Source: Phycomyces nitens (taxonomy: Eukaryota; Mucoromycota; Mucoromycetes; Mucorales; Phycomycetaceae). Taken from it: 64,000 bases of DNA. This document shows positions 1 through 11,917 of this stretch, piece after piece. A program made the position numbers and the translations under genes. The notes beneath the pieces are model-generated. The model saw nothing but the letters and a program-made list of their open reading frames with translations, had not been told where the DNA came from and ran no database searches. The number at the start of each line of letters is the position of its first letter. Positions within the stretch are counted from its first letter, which is position 1. The stretch lies in contig JAHRBC010000007.1 in the NCBI GenBank assembly GCA_022702545.1, forward strand, positions 744,001 through 808,000, read 5' to 3'.

Positions 1-359
1 CTGAATTTTTTGTTGTTCTTTTGAACACCCCATCTCGGTCTATGGTTGACTTTTGGTTGACTTGAAAGGTGGTTTTCTGGCCTTGGTTGGAAGACCGTGA
101 GTTCAAATCTCACAGGGACTTTTAGATAGTTTTATAACATAAATATTTCTTTGACTCAATATTCATATTCATTTAATAAAACTTAATACTTTTACTATAC
201 CATGTTAAACAGAATGAAACAGTTATAATGATCATGCTTAGACTTATAAAACAAGATATACTGGAATATAACAGCTAAAAATAACCAAAACTTGATGATA
301 TTTTGTTACATGACGCATCAAAGTAAAATAAAACTGTTGCAAGTGTGTACATCCATGGG
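1..359 (+). repeat. 360-bp dispersed repeat, copy 1 (tRNA-like hairpins)
   Basis: This stretch matches 6550-6909 nearly base for base in the same orientation, until homology stops just after a shared CCATGGG. It contains two adjacent hairpins: a 7-bp stem (71-77 with 90-96), then a 5-bp stem with a 7-base loop (97-113) that looks like a tRNA T-arm and pol III B-box. The 3' stem is followed by TTTT. No convincing full cloverleaf or D-arm could be drawn, so this is a tRNA-like relic or SINE-type unit rather than a tRNA gene. The left end coincides with the window edge, so the element may extend further. The LINE relic starts immediately to its right. Confidence 0.75.
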
Positions 360-2690
360 CTTCCCTTCGGAACTGGCGCCCAATCTCCCTCATCAACTGC
401 GACGCTAAACTCTTTACCAAGATGCTCACATCCTATTTAAGATGTTGCATAGGCCCTCTGATCACCCCATTCCAAACGGGGTTCATGGCTGACCACTTCA
501 TTACAGACAATGGACTTTTGACTCGGCTGGGTATGTCCTATGCCCAGCTCACCAAGGATCCTGGAGTCGGTCTCCTTCTGGACCAAGAGAAAGCCTACGA
601 TTGGGTCCATACCACTTACCTTCGTCTGGTCATGGCAAGGTTAGGTTTACCTACCATATTGATTGACTCTGTTTGCGCCCTCTTCTTCTCGACCCAGACC
701 CATGTCAATAACAATGGTCATATATCTTCCTCCTTCGAACAAGATCGTGGACTTTGACAGGGTGATCCTCTCTCGCCTCTACTTCGCTCTCTCCTCGCCT
801 CTCCGTCTCTTAGTGGATTTCGCTTCTTGGTTCCTTCCCACCTCGCCTCCTCTACACCACCTCTCTCTCCACCGCCTCTGAAGCTTCTAGCTTACGCCGA
901 TGGTCTTCGGTTGTTCCTGTCCTCTCCCTCTGAGATGAGCACCGTCTTGTCGATTCTGCGCACTTTCAGACTGGCCTCAAATGCAAAGGTCAATTTGAAC
1001 AAGACAGTTGCCGTTGCTCTCTCTCTGGGCATTTCCATCCCGATCGGGGTCCTGTTCTAGATGCTGCAAATATCACCACCCGCCATGATTGTTATGAGGC
1101 TAATGCCATCCGTTATCTGGGTTTCCCTCTTAGCTCTCACCCTGCCCAACTAGAATCTTTCCGTGCTGCCCTCCTTGCCGAACTCGAACGCCACTGCACT
1201 ATGCTCTCTGCGCGAGGCTTGTCAGTGCGTGGTAAGAGTATTGTTGCCAATTTTCTTCTCTTGAGCTCCATCTGGCATGTCCTCTATGTGACCCCTGCCC
1301 CCATCTCTCTCTTTTCGCTGCTATCCGCAAAAATGTTCGTTCTTTTCTCCACCTTGGTTTTGGCAGCCCTGGTTGGCCTCTTCTTTGCCTACCACGCAAG
1401 TCTGGGGGTTTGGGTCTTTTAGATCCTGCTCACCAACACATTATCCAACTGCGATGGATTCTTCCCATTTTGCGTTCTCGATCATTCTCTCAATCTTCTT
1501 CCTTTTTATTACCCTATTTAGACTCTTTACTTTTTCTTCACTTTCGTTCTCCTTCTGCTAGTATAGCTCTGCTGTTTCCTTGTAGTAATGTGAGTTGCCC
1601 CAGTTCCCTATTGCCAATTCACCGTGCCTGCTCTCAGTTGATTCCCGCTATTCTTCCTTCTGCACTCAGTGTAGCACCTTTGGTGGTTCTTGAGTTCCCT
1701 CCTGGCTTCTGTTTGGACTTTTGTCCCGCCATTCGTTTCTCCGGAAATGAATATCAAATCACTTCTTGTCTCGGATGCCTTTCTAGTAGATGATGATGGA
1801 TGTCTCTGTCCATGACTTCGTGGCGATCGCCCAAGAGCACGGAACCGTATTGTCCAATTCTTCAGCAAGATTGATGCTGGTAGAATGGTCTATTGTCCTT
1901 GGTTTCTTCCGTGTATTCAACTATCATCTCCCACCTCACCTCCTCTGCTTGGTCTCTCTTTTCTTCCCTCCATGGTCCTTTTGGACAAACGCCCTCTGAG
2001 CAAAGCATCCACAGGATCCTTGCGACGACATCTTCGTCCGTCCCCTCCTCTGCCTCTTCTCCCTCCTGTCCGATGGCGTCGCTTTTGGTCCCTGGTTATT
2101 CCACACCATTGTCGCACTTTGTGGTGGAAAGTAATATGGCAGTGAATTCCCACCCAGCTGGCCATTAACACCATCATGCCTCGTACAGTCTCTGACCCCA
2201 TGTGCTTGGTGTGATCCACCGACACCGAAGACCAAGACCATTTCCTCTTTTTCTGTCCTAAGAAACGCCAGATGTGGAACGTAGTCCTCTCTCGTTTCTG
2301 TCGGAACTGGACTCTGGATGATGTTCGGCAAATACTGACCTCTTGTCAACTCCCCTCTGTTTCTCCCATTCGGGATACTCAGATTCTGCTGGTGGTTATA
2401 ACAGCCAAGGCAATTTGGAATGCCCAGTGGAAGCTTGTCTTTGATAATCAGCCTTTTCTTCCTAGAGTAGTAGCTACAAAGGCCTCTAGTACTATAGAGA
2501 GACGGCGAGCTATACTAGCTTAAAGAGTTTTTCTTTTTTCTTTTCTTTTACTTATCTTCCCCACTTTTTTTTATCATCTATATTGTCCTTTTATCTTTAT
2601 CCCTTTCCTCCAAGTCCACTTTAACGGCAATCTAGAAGCCGCAGGCCTTGCGTGACGGCAGATCAATAAAATACAAAAAAAAAGGAAATG
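360..2690 (+). pseudogene. Decayed LINE (non-LTR retrotransposon) reverse transcriptase, 5'-truncated
   Basis: Translation from about 375 gives the RT fingerprint NWRPISLIN, then QTGFMADHFITDN and DQEKAYDWV in one frame to about 757. The catalytic box near 890 reads YADG, not YADD. Several frameshifts and stops follow (about 757, 1058, 1420, 1790). Near 2225-2280 a zf-RVT-like tail occurs (DQDHFLFFCPKK, then MWN), continuing to a stop at about 2521. The 3' end carries AATAAA at 2665-2670 and an A-run at 2675-2683, consistent with target-primed insertion. The element lacks the endonuclease and ORF1 portions, so it is a dead 5'-truncated copy. Translations in other frames here are fragments of the same element. 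Confidence 0.88.
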
Positions 2691-3031
2691 CAGTACTACC
2701 TTTAGTGTTGTATCACCAAGAACCGCAACACAGGATACGACCCAATGGCCTTGCGACTGGCTGTTACACGATATGCCTGCTCATCACAACATCCGGGATA
2801 TGCATGTTCCTGTATGTTACATGTTCAAACAAAATTGAAACTGTGATAGATATCAGCATAGGTCTATAAAGAGATTACCAAGTGGATACAATTGGTTATA
2901 TTTCTATCACTCAAAAAAGATGAGTCTAATGTTTAGTACTATATCAAAAGCTATATAAAGAGATCCATTCCAATCCCACCTAAATGGCTACTCTCTTTCT
3001 CTTTCACTTTACCCATAAACACACATCCTAA
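2691..3031. other. Intergenic; probable promoter of the HSPA12-like gene
   Basis: No open frame is supported here. A TATA-like stretch lies at about 2950 (TATATAAAG), followed by a pyrimidine-rich tract (2990-3012, CTCTTTCTCTTTCAC) just upstream of the ATG at 3032. This pattern suits a fungal core promoter, but nothing more specific can be assigned. Confidence 0.3.
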
Positions 3032-5095
3032 ATGTCAAAAGACACTTTAAACAAGTACGATATTGTCATTAGTATAGGTATTGTACATCTTATTCAAAAA
3101 TATTCTAGTACTAATCAGAAACGTATTAGACTTTGGAACCGCTTTTTCTGGGTATAAAATACAGTGCCTATATATCACATTTCCTTACCGCCGTAGGTAC
3201 GTCTTGGATCAGAATACCATTTGAATCGATATCAAGACTTACCCTTCGCACTTTCACCTATTGAAATCGATTATTATAACCATCCAGTTTTGGCTTTTTT
3301 GGCTGGGATTCAAAGAATAATCTCACTTCAATATTTTATAAAAAGAGTTCCGATTTGATTTCTACAAAGACAAAGAAACCATATGAGTATGGATACGATG
3401 CTGAGAAGATATACAAGAATGATCCTGAGGCTGGATATTACGTGGCCAACTTTAAGCTGTGGCTGGATCGAACCGCCAAAAAAGAAGATCTTCCTCACCT
3501 ACCATACAATATGTCTCCAGTCCAAGGTAATCAAGAGATGATCTTATGTACCTGGTTATTGATATTATGCTTTTAGTTATTGCCGATTTTTTGAGTAAAA
3601 TTCGCCAGGAAATCTACGAAAAACTGGCTAAATATTATTCTGAATATAATGACCCCTCCAAGCACAGATTCTGTATGGCAGTTCCGACCATGTGGTCTGA
3701 GGAATCAAAGAATATAATGAGAGAAGCTGCCATACTATCCAATATTATTGAAATAGACGATCCACTGGATAAACTGCTGATTGTCGATGAAACTGTAGCA
3801 GCTGCCTTGTGTGCCGAGCATGAGTCTCCTGAACTAGAACTCTCTAGCGGAAACCTTTACATAATTTGCGATGCTGGTGGTGGGAATGTAAACCTTGCCG
3901 TATTCGAAAAGGACGATTCATTGGGAGTAAATGGTCTAAAGGAAATCACAATGGGAACTGGCAGTTCTTGCGGCTCAGAATTCTTGGAAATTCGATTCAA
4001 AGACTTATTAAGCGAAAAAATGTCTGCGTACACTGATTATAATGAAGAATATATGAAAAGATGCATGTGGCATTTTAAAAATTTTAAGGTAAAATAGACA
4101 CGGTATTGTATATTAAACAGTTGAATATACTAATGTAAATGAAATGTTTATCTTGGACTGTTTTATAGAAAGTATTTGGTGATGCCGATGATGATAAAGT
4201 ATCCGACGGGCTAAAAAAGCTTAATCAATGTTACATCAACCTACATGACGATATCAATGAAAGAGATGGACTCACATTGGACGAAATTCGCACAAAAGTA
4301 TTTGATCCGGTAGTAGACAAAGTGCTTTGTATGATTGAGAGACAATTCGAACAGCTTGATGGCAGACATATTGATGCCATATTTATAGCCGGAGGGTTTG
4401 GTCGGTCTCCATACCTTCAAGAACGGATCAAGGATGTTTTTGAGAATAGAGTGAGACGAGTCAAGGTTATTGAGAATGGAAAAATGGCCGTAATGAAAGG
4501 AGCAATTCGATTTGGTATCAACCCACGTATAATTACCCAACGTATCCTGCGTCGTACATATGGAATCAAGTTGTGTTCACCAAATAAAAGAAAGAACAAT
4601 ACTAAAGCACAATCCGACAAAGACAAATTCCATATATATATCCATAAAGGCCAGCCAGTCAACGAGGATACATGGATTTCTAAAAAGATTATTTTGTCAA
4701 ACAATAAGCTTCCAATTATATGTAAGATCAACATTATGTCTTTATTAAATACAATCTAATAATATTGATCAATAGCTTTGTATGCGTACGATGGTGAAGA
4801 GCCAATTCCTGAATACCCTAATCCTCAAGAGATTGATCTAGTTGCTATTCTTCGCACTGAATTACCGATTGATACAAGAAAGGTTAACTATGAGATAATG
4901 GATATGAAGATGAGGTTTGGCTGGGACAGAATTGAGGTCAAGGTGAATATTGCAGACAGAGAATTCGAATATGTCACAATCTGCGATGTTGTTGGGAAAA
5001 AGCCAATTCAAAACTACAAAGGATTCGGCCCACTTTTATTTTTTATAGAAAAGTTTAGATATTTCAAGAAGAATATGGTGGACTATTTTTTCTAA
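3032..5095 (+). CDS. HSPA12-like Hsp70-family ATPase
   Basis: A divergent actin/Hsp70-fold ATPase of the HSPA12 class. Exon 1 (3032-3077) joins exon 2 at 3130 to give IDFGTAFSGY, the phosphate-1 loop. Later exons are clear: about 3350-3526, 3577-4088, 4169-4721 and 4776-5095. They carry YGYDAEKIY, FKLWLDR, VDETVAAAL, the phosphate-2 region CDAGGGNVNL and the adenosine motif IFIAGGFGRSPYLQ. The structure between 3140 and 3350 is uncertain. A reading frame ending in KRVP at about 3352 is one base out of register with SDLIST downstream, so a small exon, a sequence error or a real frameshift is possible. Phosphate 2 departs from the usual DxGGGTxD pattern. The HSPA12 family is often expanded in Mucoromycota, and its clients are unknown. 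Family assignment is firm; an intact N-terminus is not. Confidence 0.85.
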
Positions 5096-5175
5096 ATATA
5101 TTGGTCTCAATACTATAAAATGGACACTTTATAACAAGAGAATTTCAAAGGAAACAGAGCCTATTCAATACTGTA

Positions 5176-5665
5176 TTTCTACACAGAGCAGGCCCAAACA
5201 AACGGTTAATAAAATAAAGAAATACTTGGATACACTGTAAAAAAAGACTAGCAAAAATATTATCCTTTAGGCTTTATACCATTTTTTCTTGCATTAAAGA
5301 TAGAAAAGTGTACCTTTTAATTGATAAAGAATAAAAAGATTGTTCAGTTGTGATTGAGCTGGATGATCAGAATCCACATCACACTTGTAATGATTACAGA
5401 GTGTGCTATACAAACCACATCTGAATTGAGTACAAATGAGGTATTTGGAGCTGCTAGTATCTTGAAAGAAAAGAGTAATATTGGTAGTGTTATTTATTAA
5501 AGAAAATAATGTTATAGTTGTTTATATACAAGCATTCAAAGTTCCTTGTAATTAAAGTCCTTGTTATGTAATAGCTGGCTATCAGTGTGGCAGTGTAAAA
5601 GGTAAGTGTGCCTGGTGTGTAACTACTAAGATGTTAGCTTGACAGGGTCATTAGAAAAGGAGTAA
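5176..5665 (+). repeat. Dispersed repeat family X, copy 1
   Basis: 5176-5440 matches 46137-46400 in the same orientation; shared tracts include ACAGAGCAGG, CGGTTAATAAA and AATACTTGGATACAC. 5480-5665 matches the reverse complement of 46415-46580 and of about 47330-47475; shared tracts include GCAGTGTAAA, TGTTA and GGGTCATTAG. The family therefore has at least three copies in this window and a rearranged internal order. No coding capacity or clear terminal repeats were seen. Confidence 0.65.
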
Positions 5666-6549
5666 CCGGAACTTTGTCACACTTTTAGACTGGTATTGAA
5701 TAGTCATTCAAACTCGCTAACGGAGTACAATATTACAGTTCCATTGTCCAAAAGTTACACTTCTTTACTGCTCTAGTTTATTTTATTGCTTTCCTTTACA
5801 TACTCTGTAGTTTTCATTTGGAGTCTGTCAAAAGCTCGCAGGCTCATATGTGATCTCAGGAATCACGGGATATCTCATTGGCCAACCCAGGCTCACGTCA
5901 TCACAGCAATCAAAAAATAATAATAATAAATAAACCTTTGGTGTGGGAAGAATCAAAACGCCTTTCCTTCCCACTCCCTTTCTACTTTGACACGCTCTTC
6001 TGGTAAGTAATGTAGTACTCTAATGAGCTAAATGCTACATAATTTTTGTTCATCTACTTGCAATGACTAGCAGAATGACAAGTGAACTTTGTTTTTTAAA
6101 CACTTTTTCACTTTATTCTGTTAATCAGCAAATGTCAACACTCAAAACATCCCATCTCACAACTCTTTGACTTTTTATTTATTTATTTAATAGTATACTA
6201 CTCCTCGAACCCAGCTGACGAGACTGCACTGCTCGGTGTTTCGATCCCTTTCCAGTCTTAGAGTCATGACACAGTTTGGGTTGCGTTAAGCTCTGGAGAC
6301 GAGGTTCAGACGAGGTGGGAGCCTTTAGGCGCCAGTGAGATACCACCCCAGACTCTCTATGAAAAGCCGAAACAAGACTCAACGTTCATGCCAAGAGACA
6401 AGGGCTCTCCATAAACATTGTGTCAGTGCAGTTCCCTTTCCGTGGTGGAACCGAGAATATGAAGCCGCCTTCATTTCTGACCTAGAGGAAGGGTCTCTTA
6501 ACCGAGCATGGTCTTCGTTGCTTACAGCAGTGAGGACTTACCCTATCTT
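5666..6549. other. Intergenic with promoter-like stretch and LSU-rRNA-like patch
   Basis: From 5940 to 6002 there is a pyrimidine-rich stretch ending in a good splice donor (GTAAGTAATG at 6003), with a possible acceptor near 6128 and an ATG at about 6131. That frame closes after about a dozen codons, so it could be a 5'-UTR remnant of a lost gene. 6314-6348 resembles a conserved segment of large-subunit rRNA (GTGGGAGC..GGCGCCAGTGA..ATACCAC). No real gene is supported. Confidence 0.35.
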
Positions 6550-6909
6550 CTGAATTTTTTGTTGTTCTTTTGAACACCCCGTCTCGGTCTATGGTTGACT
6601 TTTGGTTGACTTGACAGGTGGTTTTCTGGCCTTGGCTGGAAGACCGTGAGTTCGAATCTCACAGAGACTTTTAGATAGATTTATATCATAAATATTTCTT
6701 TGATTCAGTATTCATATTCATCTAATAAAACTTAATACTTTTACTATACCATGTTAAACAGAATGAAGCATTTATAATGATCATGCTTAGACTTATAGAA
6801 CAAAGAATACTGAAAAATAACAGCTAGAAATAATCAAAACTTGATGATATTTTGTTACATGACGTATCAAAGTAAAATAAAACTGTTGCAAGTGTGTATT
6901 ATCCATGGG
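6550..6909 (+). repeat. 360-bp dispersed repeat, copy 2 (tRNA-like hairpins)
   Basis: Second copy of the repeat at 1-359. Both hairpins are conserved: stem 6620-6626 with 6639-6645, and a T-arm-like stem-loop at 6646-6662 with loop TTCGAAT. This copy also has a 5-bp acceptor-like pairing (GTCTC near 6583 with GAGAC near 6664) that is weaker in copy 1, so it may be closer to the ancestral form. Unlike copy 1, no LINE follows; unique AT-rich DNA starts after CCATGGG. Confidence 0.75.
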
Positions 6910-8175
6910 ATTCAAATCATGTCATTTGAAAAGAGATAGTATTTACACACACTCACACAACTCTAAAGATTCCAAATATTATGCTCACAGTTTCAAGTAC
7001 CATCATTCCTATTAAAAATACAATGATAATAGTCTGAAATAGCATTAGAGCAAGATTACCTGGATGATAACCAAGTAAAAGTGTGATGTCTAGTCAAGCT
7101 AGTCAAAATGTCTGTTAATAGGTAATAGCAAGGCAGTGGATTGTCCCGATATAAAACAATGACTGCAGAAAGAACCAAATTGTAGGCATGTAAAGATTCA
7201 GTCGAGAATTAACCCTATCTCTAGACTTTTCTGTAAAAATGAACTCGGCTATCGTGTAGAATTAAAAGAAATCATTGACCAAGACAAATACAATGTCTTT
7301 TCTTTTTATTTCATTTAATAAATGCTTATGTGGGCACATTTATATTTCAGGAACGCCAACCACAAATTATATTTTGCTGTATATGGGGGTTATTTTTTGA
7401 TATCATTAATTACCAAAGTTGTGCGTTATTATGAAAAAAAAGTACCAATGTTGCCAAAGACATTTATATAAACAGAAAGGAAAAGCAACCAACAGTTAAA
7501 TTTCCCTTGATGCCTTTGTAACATGATATTTTCTCTTTATATCTTTCTCAACATCACCAAAGCCAATTTTTATATATTTATATATATACTGTTGATTTTA
7601 GGTCATAAACTAGCTTTTTATGTGCAAAATATATTAATTGTTTGTGAGTTATTAGTAAAGATACAATATAGACCATCTTTGATGAATATTGTAATTTGAT
7701 AAGAACAATTTTTACTCGGATTTTTTTTTACCATAAAATAAATATTCATTTGATAGAAAGAGCATGTCGATATATAATCATACTTGATTGGTATACTGCT
7801 AAACTGGGAGTTTCTGGCAAATTAACTATTTGCAGTGTATTAGAGAAACAACAACTAGACATTTGGCCATATTCATATACAAAAGACTACAAAATCGTAA
7901 GCCAAAAAAAAAACGCTGCTTGCCTTGTACAAATCAATCGGCACAATATTCCTTAATATGAAAATTGTAGGTGATTTTATTGTACAAACCAACGGGTTGG
8001 AAAATTGTGTGTCAGGGCAGCCTGGATTAGGGTTTGTGTGTGACTGTGAGCAATGCGGGCTACACACTTCTCGTCATCTATTTCGCAGTCACGCCGTCCG
8101 TAGCCGTACCGGACCTCGAGGGCATTATTGGCGAGGCTGCTCGAATCCATTGAGCCTTCTTTCGAAATCATCAAA
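6910..8175. other. AT-rich intergenic region upstream of RPS24
   Basis: About 1.27 kb with no supported gene. Open frames here are short and lack family features. The last 200 bp before the RPS24 start is less AT-rich and includes the TTAGGGTTT element listed separately. Confidence 0.4.
8027..8035 (-). promoter_or_regulatory. Telo-box-like element upstream of RPS24
   Basis: The plus strand reads TTAGGGTTT; the reverse complement AAACCCTAA matches the telo-box found in many ribosomal protein promoters of plants and some fungi. It lies about 140 bp before the RPS24 ATG, a plausible promoter position. A single short match can be chance, so the functional role is inferred. Confidence 0.35.
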
Positions 8176-8757
8176 ATGGTACGTAAGCAATGGAATACGC
8201 CCATCCACGATAGACGAATACACGAAAAGAGAATGGATTAGATGAGATTACTGAAATAAAAGAGGATGGATGGATAAGCAGACGCAAAATCAATTGAATC
8301 AGAAACCACAAACTAATCTTGTAAAAAAAATATTATATGTTCATTGTCATCACTACAGGCCGACGCTGCGACTGTCACTATCCGCACTCGCAAGTTCCTC
8401 ACCAACCGCTTGCTTCAGCGTAAGCAGATGGTCGTCGATGTCATTCATCCCGGCCTCGCCAACGTCTCCAAGGACGAACTCCGTGAGAAGCTCGGCAAGC
8501 TCTACAAGGCCGAGAAGGAACGTGTCTCCGTCTTTGGTTTCAAGACCCACTTTGGTGGAGGAAAGACCACTGGTTTCGGTCTCGTCTACGACACCGTTGA
8601 GGCTTTGATGAAGTTTGAGCCCAAGTACCGTCTCGCTCGTATTGGTAAGGCTGAGCCTGGCAAGGGTGGCCGCAAGCAGCGCAAGGAAAAGAAGAACCGT
8701 GCCAAGAAGGTCCGTGGTACCAAGAAGGCCAAGGCTGCCAACGCTGGCAAGAAGTAA
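8176..8757 (+). CDS. RPS24: 40S ribosomal protein S24 (eS24)
   Basis: Structural protein of the small ribosomal subunit. The ATG (8176-8178) is its own exon: GT follows directly at 8179, and a 180-nt intron ends in CACTACAG at 8358. Exon 2 (8359-8757) gives [20 protein letters not shown], then [21 protein letters not shown] and a lysine-rich tail ending KAANAGKK. The 133-residue length is normal for eS24. Codon use is strongly C-biased at third positions (AAG, CTC, GTC), as expected for a highly expressed gene. An intron placed exactly after the start codon is a recurring arrangement in eukaryotic ribosomal protein genes. Confidence 0.97.
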
Positions 8758-9033
8758 ATTTTCTCCAACAAATCAAAGAAAAAATAATCTTCAACCCAAA
8801 TATATACAATCAATCATTTCAGAGAGAAATAGACATATATATATAGATATATATATATATATGTGTGTGTGTGTTTGTGTTTGTGTCTTGAGTGCAAGGT
8901 GTGTTTGGACATGTTTAAGTGTATGAAAGCTCAAGGAAGCATTCTAAAGGCCGACCTTTTCTTGGAAAAGAATGAGGGCTGGTTTGAATAATTTTGACAT
9001 TTTGAAATGTGCAATTGCTATTTTTAAAAAATA

Positions 9034-9075
<42 letters not shown>

Positions 9076-9319
9076 GATTATTATTTTGAGTCATAACAAG
9101 AAATACGGAAGGCAATTAATTATATAATAATAATAATAATAATAACAAAAAAAACAAGAGTTGAAAGGGGGAGGGGTAATCTGGCCGGCTTTTTTTTTAT
9201 ATATTTTGTTGGTCACAAAATAACCTATTGGCAGAAACAACAATTTATTTATTTGATATTTAGCAAACACACTTCTTTCTCTTCCTTCCATCCTTCTTTA
9301 TATATATATATTTTCTTTT
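8758..9319. repeat. Intergenic with microsatellites
   Basis: Spacer between RPS24 and LETM1. It contains TA and TG runs (8837-8885), a long ATT/TTA trinucleotide run (about 9036-9085), a TAA run (9124-9145) and a TA run just before the LETM1 start (9299-9312). No gene is supported. Confidence 0.6.
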
Positions 9320-11435
<2,116 letters not shown>

Positions 11436-11606
11436 AAATATCCACACCAACTTAGCAGCCCTAACCTCTCGTTTATATATACTATAGAACAAAACACCCA
11501 ATATACGCATATATAAATATGTACAGATATAATCTTTTTTTATTTATTTAAAAAAACAAAACAAAAGGGGTTCCTGTCTTAACATTCGATGTTAAACATG
11601 TAAAAA

Positions 11607-11639
<33 letters not shown>

Positions 11640-11917
11640 CTACTATTCTTTCCTTTGACATGAGACCAAGAATGCTTTTATATAAAATTTGAGAGCGTAT
11701 TTCAGGCACACTAGTGCAATAGGTCTGTTTGGCATAAATACATGTATTTTAGAATGTATGCATCTTGCCTGTTGGACTCATTACCAAGCCCATAGCCAGG
11801 TCCTGATCCAAAAAAGCTTGTATGACCAAGCTGCACCTAGATCACAGCCATATACACGTCATACAATGTCTTTAATCCTCTGTGTCTACAATTATTATCT
11901 TGTTGAGAATCTTTATC
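11436..11917. other. Intergenic spacer with TA run
   Basis: Contains the LETM1 3' end, an A-rich stretch and a (TA)n tract at about 11612-11638. The last 200 bp precede the F-box gene on the same strand and presumably hold its promoter. An in-frame ATG 36 bp upstream of the chosen F-box start (11882) exists but adds a hydrophobic, non-family leader. Confidence 0.4.

Noticed and set aside
97..120. Possible complete tRNA gene in the 360-bp repeat
   Set aside because: The T-arm is excellent, but no D-arm or proper acceptor pairing could be drawn in either copy, and the span implied by the best acceptor pairing (about 88 nt) lacks an anticodon arm of normal size.
8179..8358. Box C/D snoRNA in the RPS24 intron
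   Set aside because: An ATGAGA-like word and a CTGA occur, but the C box is not a match and the spacing between them is far too short for a snoRNA.
9036..9085. ATT run considered as an Asn-rich coding segment on the minus strand
   Set aside because: Simple microsatellite between RPS24 and LETM1; the surrounding frame has no conserved features.
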